Shown here: piece by piece, positions 1-6,183 of the stretch
Layout of the letters: every line of letters starts with the position of its first letter
Numbering within the stretch: the stretch's first letter is position 1
NCBI GenBank assembly: GCA_964628455.1
Contig: CAZVPD010000144.1
Coordinates: forward strand, 1-9,251
From: JAQVWU01 sp964628455
GTDB taxonomy: Bacteria > Bacillota > Clostridia > Oscillospirales > CAG-272
Direction of reading: 5' to 3'
Length of the DNA stretch: 9,251 nucleotides
Notes under the pieces: generated by a model
The model's database searches: none
Told to the model about the DNA's origin: nothing
What the model saw: the letters and a program-made list of their open reading frames with translations, nothing else
Position numbers and translations under genes: made by a program

Positions 1-1263
1 ACCGACGACCCCCCGCTCTGTCAGACTTAAATCACAGGCATCATCAAGCCTGTACAGCTCATATTCTCTGCCGCCGAAGCCTTCCGTTTTCACGGTGATA
101 TCCGCCGCGTCACCGCCGTAATTCGTCATCATGAGTGCGGCGCTGTCACGATCTGCCGCTGCAGCCGTGTAAACCGAAGAGCTGTCGCTGTCGCTGTATA
201 CCTCTCTTCCAAGCCGGTACAAAGTATTCCACGCCTTAAACGAATACAGGGCTTTGCAGGGCTTTACCGGTTCTGCTGCGGTAAATAAACCGCAGTAATC
301 GAGCTTCGGCTGCGCGTCGTAGTACATGGCGGAATCGAGCCTTGATTTCTGCATTGCCGAGAAAACGGCTGCGACATGGGCTGCTCCTCTCATGGTCTTC
401 ATCACTTGAAACATATTCTCACCCGAGATATTCCACTCGTTCAGGGTAATCTCAACGCCGCCGAAACCGTATTTTTCAAGCGTCGCCGTAATATATTCGA
501 GGTGGCGTCTGTATTGCCCGATATCGCCGGAATAGATGTGCCAGGAAAAGAAATCCAGCGGCGCGCCGTTTTCTTTTATCCCCGCAAGGAATTCATGCAT
601 AAAATCGACAAAATATTGCATGCGGGGCGCCGGTGTCTTTGAATCAATCGCGTAAACGCCGCAGCTCACGTAACCGCCCACCTTTATTTCAGGGAATTCG
701 GATTTCAGGATCTTTGCCGCCGTCTCATATAGTTGAAAATACTGTTCTTTTGTTCCCTGCCACATCGGATTGTTTTCGTCAACATCGTTTTCCGGCTCAT
801 TCCATATTTCCCAGTATTCGATCCCGTAATAAAAACCGTTTGCCCAGCCCCTGTTATAATGGCGTATGATCCCGCAGCATATCCGGGCCCATTTTGTAAA
901 ATCCGGAGGCGGAAAGATATATTTCTTATCCTTCTGATGTTCGATGCTCGATCCGAGACGGTAAAAAACCTTCGTGCCCGCGTCAACGACCGCTTTTATG
1001 TATCTGTCTGTATACGCAAAACTGTAGGAATGCATATCCTCGGGGTCGGCGTTAAAGTTCGGGAAGACACAGTGGATATCGACGAACTTTTCGCTCCCGA
1101 ACGGATATTCGGTATCGTGAAGCCTGGAACAGACAATTCCCGCGTCGCGGAAATAGGCCGATGCGTCACAGGAAAACATATTTGTCAGCGGTCCGTTGTT
1201 CACACCGTGCAAAGGCTTGATTCTTCCGGCCGGTCTGTTAAAATCAACATGTATATAATTCAT
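1..1263 (-). CDS. GH39-family glycoside hydrolase (beta-xylosidase-like), C-terminus cut by window edge
   Basis: My translation gives 421 residues that run off the left edge without a stop. It opens with a GVNNGP motif near residues 20-25, as in many GH39 enzymes, and continues as a TIM-barrel-type protein. A WNEPEN motif (154-159) supplies the likely acid/base Glu156, and LNEWN (274-278) the likely nucleophile Glu276. The 120-residue spacing is close to that of characterised GH39 beta-xylosidases, and an SWHIY motif (240-244) lies between them. Residues after about 340 look like the start of the accessory beta domain; GH39 proteins usually run to about 500 residues, so roughly 80 are missing. 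There is no signal peptide, so the enzyme should act in the cytoplasm on imported oligosaccharides. The ATG is preceded by GGGAG eight bases upstream. It lies 120 bases behind the GH29 gene on the same strand and is probably co-transcribed. The exact substrate (xyloside or other) cannot be read from the sequence. Confidence 0.85.
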   Translation of the reverse strand, partial: MNYIHVDFNRPAGRIKPLHGVNNGPLTNMFSCDASAYFRDAGIVCSRLHDTEYPFGSEKFVDIHCVFPNFNADPEDMHSYSFAYTDRYIKAVVDAGTKVFYRLGSSIEHQKDKKYIFPPPDFTKWARICCGIIRHYNRGWANGFYYGIEYWEIWNEPENDVDENNPMWQGTKEQYFQLYETAAKILKSEFPEIKVGGYVSCGVYAIDSKTPAPRMQYFVDFMHEFLAGIKENGAPLDFFSWHIYSGDIGQYRRHLEYITATLEKYGFGGVEITLNEWNISGENMFQVMKTMRGAAHVAAVFSAMQKSRLDSAMYYDAQPKLDYCGLFTAAEPVKPCKALYSFKAWNTLYRLGREVYSDSDSSSVYTAAAADRDSAALMMTNYGGDAADITVKTEGFGGREYELYRLDDACDLSLTERGVVG

Positions 1264-1383
1264 GCCATAATCTCCCGTCTGTAAATTTAACCTTGTTATT
1301 TTCGGTGTTTTGTGTTATCCTGTTTACGGAACCGTATTGTTCTGTTATGCGCGCTGCCGGCGGGTCCGGAGATAACGGGTATT

Positions 1384-2574
1384 TTATATTTCGATTTTTA
1401 TCACGATGACCTCGTTTGAGAGAGCATCCGCCGGAATATCATAGATATGCAGCGACGGAGGACGCATCCTGTTTTTACCGCCGTCAAAATCATCGGGCAA
1501 TCCGTCGACGCCGAACTTCAGGGATTCGCCCGTATTCAGCAAGGTAACCGATTTGGGCATCTCTGTCACTCTTTTAAGCGACAGTCCGCTGCTGATAAGC
1601 TTTTCATTGCAGTGCAGATAAACGGTATTTTTTCTCCGAACGGTGATCGCTTCGGGGCATCTGTACTTCTCATCCGGCATACAGTCGCCTTCAAAACTTT
1701 CTTCGACGCGGCGGTACCAGCTCCCTGCGGCCCGGATTTTACGGGCATACGGCCCGCTGATCGTCCCGTCCGGTGCAGGACCGGCATTGAGCAGATAACT
1801 GCCGCCCATGATGCGGATTTTATCGATGCTGCCGCATAAAAACCGGTCGGTATAAAAATCCTCGTCGGCGCGCCAGCCCCAGCTCTCTTTGCCGACCGAC
1901 TGGCATGCCTCGGTCATGCTTTCGAAAAAATTCCCTTCGGGAACACTGCGTTCCGGCGTGGCAAAGTCGCCCCCGTCATAACCGCGGTTGTTGATCAGTA
2001 TACCGGGCTGAAGCGAACGGACGTATTCGTTCATCGACGGGTCGTGTATGCCGGGCGGGATATCCCAGAAAAGGGTGTAGATCTTTCCGTAATTCGTCAT
2101 CAGTTCCGTGATCTGATTTTTCACGTACCTGCGGTACAATACGCTGTCCGGCATATCTTCCGGTTCCGGGAGCATCTGATGGGTCGAAAGCGGATTATAC
2201 GCGTTCGGGTGATGGCAGTCGGGCAGCGAATAATAAATCGACAGCGCTACTCCGTGACGGGCGCATGCTTCTGCAAGCATCGCCAGCGTATCTTTTCCAT
2301 ACGGTGTATTCATGATATTAAAGGATGTATAAGCCGTGTCCCACATACAGAATCCGTCCATATGTTTTGCCGTAAAGCAGATATAGCTCATGCCAGCGTC
2401 CTTTGCCAGGCAGACCCATTCGTCGGGATCGTATTCGGTCGGGTTAAACTGTCCGGCGAGTTTTTCGTATTCCCCGCGCGGAATGCTTTTTCGGTACTGA
2501 TATTGTTCCTGAAATCCCGACAGGGCGTAAATGCCCCAGTGGATAAACATTCCGAATTTATTCGGCATGGTCAT
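1384..2574 (-). CDS. GH29 alpha-L-fucosidase-like glycoside hydrolase, cytoplasmic
   Basis: This 396-residue protein shows the GH29 catalytic-barrel motifs in order: KFGMFIHWG (6-14), TAKHMDGF (68-75), IYYS (113-116), LFWD (168-171) with Asp171 as the likely nucleophile, SWGW (231-234) and LLNAGPAPDG (261-270). GH29 enzymes remove alpha-L-fucose from glycans with retention. The acid/base is poorly conserved in the family; Glu218 (FFES) or Glu222 are candidates. It ends shortly after a small C-terminal beta domain, has no carbohydrate-binding module and no signal peptide, so it should be intracellular. Two positions that usually contact fucose look altered: the HHDGF signature is HMDGF, and EWY is EQY. 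Specificity may therefore differ from a standard fucosidase. The first ATG was chosen because GAGGTGA lies just upstream; a second ATG two codons later is possible. It is divergent from pdp and precedes the GH39 gene. Confidence 0.92.
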   Translation of the reverse strand: MTMPNKFGMFIHWGIYALSGFQEQYQYRKSIPRGEYEKLAGQFNPTEYDPDEWVCLAKDAGMSYICFTAKHMDGFCMWDTAYTSFNIMNTPYGKDTLAMLAEACARHGVALSIYYSLPDCHHPNAYNPLSTHQMLPEPEDMPDSVLYRRYVKNQITELMTNYGKIYTLFWDIPPGIHDPSMNEYVRSLQPGILINNRGYDGGDFATPERSVPEGNFFESMTEACQSVGKESWGWRADEDFYTDRFLCGSIDKIRIMGGSYLLNAGPAPDGTISGPYARKIRAAGSWYRRVEESFEGDCMPDEKYRCPEAITVRRKNTVYLHCNEKLISSGLSLKRVTEMPKSVTLLNTGESLKFGVDGLPDDFDGGKNRMRPPSLHIYDIPADALSNEVIVIKIEI

Positions 2575-2594
2575 TCTTTATCACCTCGGTTTTT

Positions 2595-2623
2595 ATTATA
2601 CCATGCCCGTCTCATTTATTCCA
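2595..2623 (-). promoter_or_regulatory. Putative sigma-A type promoter of the GH29 gene
   Basis: Read on the minus strand, a perfect TATAAT (2600 to 2595) lies 17 bases downstream of TGGAAT (2623 to 2618), which matches the TTGACA consensus at only three of six positions. The -10 box ends just before the GAGGTGA ribosome binding site (2587 to 2581). Transcription starting about seven bases below it would give a leader of only about 14 nt. The position, directly upstream of the first gene of the glycosidase pair, supports the call. The weak -35 box means an activator may be needed. Confidence 0.5.
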
Positions 2624-2690
2624 CAGTTAAATAACTTTTTTCCGTATGTATCCTGCCGCTGCGGCCGATATCCGATTCTAACCATCAAAC

Positions 2691-2695
2691 AGGAG
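2691..2695 (+). promoter_or_regulatory. Ribosome binding site deciding the pdp start
   Basis: AGGAG lies six bases before the ATG at 2702. The frame stays open upstream back to 2531, overlapping the GH29 gene, but those codons do not resemble the family's N-terminus, whereas the residues after 2702 do. Confidence 0.85.
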
Positions 2696-2701
2696 TTGAT
2701 C

Positions 2702-4033
2702 ATGCACATACTCGATATAATAGAACATAAAAGGGACCGTTTGCCGCTTGACGATGAAGAAATCGCTTTCTTTATCCGAGGAGTCGCGGACAGAACCGTT
2801 CCGGATTATCAGATCTCGGCACTGCTGATGGCAATGTATCTCAACGGCATGGATGATGCGGAAACGGCGTGCATGACCCGCGAGATGGCGAATACCGGCG
2901 AGATCATCGACCTGTCTTTTGCCGGAGGTACGGTGGTTGACAAGCATTCCTCGGGCGGTGTGGGCGATAAGACCACACTCGTCGCGGCGCCGATGGCTGC
3001 CGCCTGCGGTCTGAAAATCGCGAAAATGTCCGGGCGCGGCCTTGGTTTTTCGGGCGGTACTCTCGATAAGCTCGAGTCGATACCCGGTTTCCGCGTATCC
3101 CTCGAACGCGAGGAATTTATACGTTTTGTCCGCAGCGACGGGCTCTCCGTAATCGGACAAACCGCGGACGTCGCTCCGGCAGATAAGATCCTATACGCCC
3201 TGCGGGATGTCACCGGAACGGTGGCGAGTATTCCGCTGATAGCCTCGAGTATCATGTCAAAAAAACTTGCCGTCCTGTCGGACGCGGTCGTGCTGGATGT
3301 GAAAGCGGGCAGCGGCGCGTTTATGAAGACCCCGGAATCGGCAGTACGGCTTGCCGAAAAAATGACCGCCATCGGCAGACTTAACGGCAGAAAAACGGTC
3401 GCCGCCGTTACGAATATGGACGGACCGCTGGGCAGAGCGGTCGGAAACGCGCTTGAAGTCGCGGAAGCGGTCGAGACGCTGCGCGGAAACGGCCCGCCCG
3501 ATTTTACAAAGCTTTGTTATACCATCGCTTCGCTGATGCTTGTCGCCGGCAATAAAACGGCGGATATGCACGAAGCCGAAGAGATGCTCCGCAGAAGCGT
3601 CGAAAACGGTTCCGCTTTCGAAAAATTCCGGCGTATGGTGATCAATCAGGGGGGCGACGTCTCCGTTATCGACGATACCGCGCGCCTGCCGAAAGCACGC
3701 GTCATCCTTCCGGTGACGGCCGGAAAGGACGGATTCGTCTCGTCGGTCCATACGGAAAAAATAGGCAGAGCCGCGGCGGCCGCAGGTGCCGGCCGGCTGG
3801 AAAAAGACGATAGAATCGATCATGCGGCGGGGATCGTCATCGTCAAAAAAGCCGGAGACGCCGTCCGGTCGGGAGATACGCTCTGTTTCATTCATGCCAA
3901 TGACGAGGAAAAAGCCCGTGCCGCCCTGCCGCTGGCCGGATCCGCGTATGTGATAACGGAACAGGCGCCCGAGAACCTGCCGCCCGCCGTCTACGCCGTC
4001 ATTGACGAAGAAGGTGTGCACCCGTGTATATAG
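2702..4033 (+). CDS. pdp: Pyrimidine-nucleoside phosphorylase
   Basis: This 443-residue enzyme splits uridine, deoxyuridine and thymidine with phosphate to give the free base and (deoxy)ribose-1-phosphate, in cytoplasmic nucleoside salvage. With the start at 2702, the phosphate-binding KHSSGGVGDK begins at Lys81. The thymidine phosphorylase signature SGRGLGFSGGTLDKLE covers 110-125, and Arg168, Ser183 and Lys187 fall at the numbers known for base-binding residues of the family, which confirms the start. DVKAGSGAFMK follows at 199-209, and the C-terminal alpha/beta domain is complete. The length matches Firmicutes Pdp (about 433) and E. coli DeoA (440). Pdp and thymidine phosphorylase (deoA) are homologous; the Gram-positive context and the cdd neighbour favour the broad-specificity Pdp. 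It overlaps cdd by 10 bases. No clear promoter was found in the 127-base gap to the divergent GH29 gene. Confidence 0.96.
   Translation: MHILDIIEHKRDRLPLDDEEIAFFIRGVADRTVPDYQISALLMAMYLNGMDDAETACMTREMANTGEIIDLSFAGGTVVDKHSSGGVGDKTTLVAAPMAAACGLKIAKMSGRGLGFSGGTLDKLESIPGFRVSLEREEFIRFVRSDGLSVIGQTADVAPADKILYALRDVTGTVASIPLIASSIMSKKLAVLSDAVVLDVKAGSGAFMKTPESAVRLAEKMTAIGRLNGRKTVAAVTNMDGPLGRAVGNALEVAEAVETLRGNGPPDFTKLCYTIASLMLVAGNKTADMHEAEEMLRRSVENGSAFEKFRRMVINQGGDVSVIDDTARLPKARVILPVTAGKDGFVSSVHTEKIGRAAAAAGAGRLEKDDRIDHAAGIVIVKKAGDAVRSGDTLCFIHANDEEKARAALPLAGSAYVITEQAPENLPPAVYAVIDEEGVHPCI
4011..4016 (+). promoter_or_regulatory. Ribosome binding site of cdd, inside the end of pdp
   Basis: AAGGTG (within GAAGAAGGTG) lies seven bases before the GTG at 4024, inside the last codons of pdp. 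No ATG in the cdd frame lies close enough to serve as an alternative; the ATG at 4040 is in another frame. The site therefore fixes GTG as the start. Confidence 0.7.
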
Positions 4034-4443
4034 AACCCTATGAAACAAGCCGTTACCGTGTTCTTATCGAAAGGGCAAAACAGGCTGCACGAAACGCATA
4101 CTGCCCTTATTCAAACTTTCATGTGGGCGCAGCGCTGCTGGACAAAGACGGCAGCATCCATACCGGATGCAATGTCGAAAACAGCAGCTACGGGGCGTCG
4201 ATCTGCGCCGAACGAACAGCCGCGGTCAAAGCGGTCAGTGAAGGCTGCCGAACTTTTACCGCCGTCGCCGTGGTCGGGTTTCATCGGAACGAAGAGGATA
4301 TGACCTTCTGTATGCCCTGCGGCATCTGCCGCCAGTTTCTTTCCGAATTTACTCAGACAGGCGATTTCGACATTGCCGTTACGGACAACACGAATATCCG
4401 AATATACAAATGCTCCGAACTTCTGCCCGAAGCGTTCAGGTAA
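4024..4443 (+). CDS. cdd: Cytidine deaminase
   Basis: This 139-residue zinc enzyme deaminates cytidine and deoxycytidine to uridine and deoxyuridine, which the upstream phosphorylase can then cleave, so the pair forms a short salvage route. The substrate-binding NFHVGAAL is at 31-38, followed by GCNVENSSYG (48-57). The catalytic CAE motif gives zinc ligand Cys61 and proton-shuttle Glu63, and PCGIC (98-102) gives zinc ligands Cys99 and Cys102. The length and single-domain layout match the small homotetrameric type of Bacillus rather than the two-domain E. coli type. It starts at GTG within the last ten bases of pdp, which suggests translational coupling. Its TAA stop runs directly into the terminator hairpin. 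Confidence 0.96.
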   Translation: MYIEPYETSRYRVLIERAKQAARNAYCPYSNFHVGAALLDKDGSIHTGCNVENSSYGASICAERTAAVKAVSEGCRTFTAVAVVGFHRNEEDMTFCMPCGICRQFLSEFTQTGDFDIAVTDNTNIRIYKCSELLPEAFR

Positions 4444-4481
4444 AGAAAAACCGCCGATTTTACCGTCGGCGGTTTTTCTTT
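4442..4481. terminator. Bidirectional rho-independent terminator between convergent units
   Basis: A perfect inverted repeat has 16-base arms (4442-4457 and 4466-4481) around an 8-base loop, TTTTACCG. The GC-rich core is CCGCCGA/TCGGCGG, and the A-rich outer arm becomes a T-tract (TTTTTCTTT) on either strand. It overlaps the cdd stop codon and lies six bases beyond the stop of the convergent AMP-binding gene, so it can end both transcripts. Confidence 0.92.
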
Positions 4482-4487
4482 ACCCGG

Positions 4488-6121
4488 TTATTTGATTTTA
4501 TTGCGTTTTATTTTCATGGTTGTCGTTTTTTCAAACGGTTCGCTGCGGAGCTTTATAGATTGTATCTGCTTGTAAACGGGGAGTTTCGTGTTCAGTTTAT
4601 ATATTTCGACGCAGACCGCGTCATACGGGTCGGCAATGTTGTTTTCCTTGATATAGTTTTCTTTCGGAAAGACTTCGACGGCGATCTGATCGTCCTTTTC
4701 GTAAACAACGCAGCTGTCGATGATGTCGATATCTTCAAGCAGATTTTCCAGTTCTTCGGGACTGACGTTTTCGCCGTTGCTTAAAATGATCAGGTTCTTT
4801 TTACGGCCTGTCAGCGTGATGAAATTCTCCTCGTCGACAAAACCCAGGTCCCCTGTTTTAAGCCATCCGTCCTCCATGACCTGAGCAGTCAGTTCGGGAT
4901 TCTTATAATATCCGAGCATAACATTCTGCCCCGTGACATACAGTTCCCCGTCAACGCTTTTGACTTTGCACATCGGCCCTACTTTGCCCACTGTTCCCTT
5001 TTTTGTAAAACGGTCCGAGTTTCCCGAGATGATCGGCGAGGTTTCGGTGAGCCCGTAGCCCTCGATGATATAGATCCCGATATCGTTAAAAAAGGTTTTG
5101 ATCTCTTCTTTCAGGAAAGAAGCGCCGCATACGATGCTTTTTAAATTGCCTCCGAAAAAATCATGGATCTCTTTGAACAGTTTATGGCTGATGTCGGCAT
5201 GAAAGATTTTTAAGAATTTATTCAGCTTTATACCGAAATGAAACGCGGCGGTCTTGTTCTGCTTTTTTATTTTTGCGAGAATTTCCTTCCGGAAGATTTT
5301 CAGAAGTAAAGGTACGACCAGTATCATGTCGGGTTTGTATATTTTAAAATTGGCGATCAGGTGTCCGATGTTTTCGTTGATGGCGATCGACATCCCGAAA
5401 TAAACGGGTATCATGATCCCCGCCGTCAGTTCGTATGTATGGTTGTTCGGCATCACGGAAAGAACCGTACCGCCCGGATTCATCGTGACGAGGCTGGTTC
5501 CGAACATAACGTTGGTCGCAAGGTTTTCATGCGACAGCATGACACCCTTGCTGGTCCCCGTTGTGCCGGAGGTAAAAACGATTTCGGCCAATTGCTTCGG
5601 GTCGATACGGATGTTTTTTTCATCGGGCGTCTGCCGGTCGGCGTTGACGATGTCCCAGAAGTATTCGTCATCGCCTTTTTTATCGAAGTTGATGAACCGT
5701 TTGCAGCATTTCGTGTTGGCTTTGATGTATTCCGCGACATCATCGTATAGATCGTCGTAAAGCAGCACATCGGCATCGGCAAAATCAAGCTGGACCAGCA
5801 GAGCCTCTTTGGAAAGCTGCCTGTCAAGCGGAATGGCGACGATCCCGTAATACATCAGCCCGAGATAGGACGAATACCATTCGAAGCTTGAATTCCCGAT
5901 CAGTGCGGCGTGGGGTTTGCCCTGCAGGTTTTCGCTGATGTTGCGCCCTATAGCCGTCGCAGCCTGATACATCTCTCTGTAAGTCTTCGAATAAAGAATG
6001 CCGTCCGTTAAATATTTACAGAATATGACATCGGGAAATTTCTGATAAGACCTTAAGATCAGGTCATGAACGGTGCTGAAACTGTCCCGGTCCTCGTAGA
6101 AAAAACTTTTTTTCCTCCCAT
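4488..6121 (-). CDS. AMP-binding acyl-CoA synthetase-type ligase, with an apparent -1 frameshift near its 5' end
   Basis: This is an adenylate-forming enzyme, probably a fatty acyl-CoA ligase. Counting from the internal ATG at 5972 (494 residues), it shows the nucleotide loop FTSGTTGTSKG (133-143), GYGLTE (305-310), TGD (373-375), TGRKK (388-392) and a C-terminal TTTMKIKR carrying the likely catalytic Lys487. The ATG at 5972 cannot be the true start: it has no spaced ribosome binding site, and the same frame continues upstream with family-like sequence (STVHDLI, then KFPDVIF and TYRE). That upstream stretch, back to a stop at 6168-6170, contains no ATG, GTG or TTG. The well-placed AAGGAG plus ATG at 6121 is one frame off; a -1 shift in the A7 run at 6107-6113 joins them into a 544-residue product, a normal family length. 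Without the shift, translation stops after 20 residues. The gene follows the SLH-lipase gene by about 60 bases and ends at the shared terminator. The substrate is unknown. Confidence 0.85.
6107..6113 (-). other. A7 run, possible slippery site or homopolymer error joining two frames
   Basis: Read from the ATG at 6121 the codons are ATG GGA GGA AAA AAA GTT. The run therefore presents A-AAA-AAA in the phase required for -1 tandem slippage, after which reading resumes as AGT TTT TTC in the conserved AMP-binding frame. An eighth A in the true sequence would give the same product. Confidence 0.6.
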
Positions 6122-6130
6122 TGAACGCAT

Positions 6131-6136
6131 CTCCTT
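6131..6136 (-). promoter_or_regulatory. Ribosome binding site of the AMP-binding gene
   Basis: AAAAAAGGAG lies nine bases before the ATG at 6121. A second ATG at 6130, in the same frame, touches the site and is too close to be used. This strong site is why 6121 is preferred as the start despite the frame conflict. Confidence 0.75.
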
Positions 6137-6183
6137 TTTTGGCCTGACTGACGGTTGATTTATAGCTTCATCGGATGATAATT

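Noticed and set aside
181..198. Three tandem copies of a GCTGTC-like hexamer
   Set aside because: It lies in the GH39 coding frame and encodes a short Ser-Asp run; there are too few copies to call a repeat element.
1325..1336. Interrupted palindrome TACGGAACCGTA in the gap between the GH29 and GH39 genes, a possible operator
   Set aside because: Five-base arms in a gap of this size are expected by chance fairly often, and no second copy is seen.
1357..1369. CCGG..CCGG hairpin after the GH29 stop as a terminator
   Set aside because: The stem is only four base pairs and no T-tract follows on the minus strand.
2625..2636. Interrupted palindrome AGTTAAATAACT in the divergent GH29-pdp gap
   Set aside because: The arms are only five bases, it matches no operator I recognise, and it is not repeated in the window.
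2531..2701. N-terminal extension of pdp by 57 codons
   Set aside because: The extension overlaps the GH29 gene, does not look like the family, and would move the conserved Lys81, Arg168, Ser183 and Lys187 off their known numbers. The ATG at 2702 has a good ribosome binding site.
4488..5972. Taking the ATG at 5972 as the true start of the AMP-binding protein
   Set aside because: It has no properly spaced ribosome binding site, and about 45 codons of family-like sequence precede it in the same frame.
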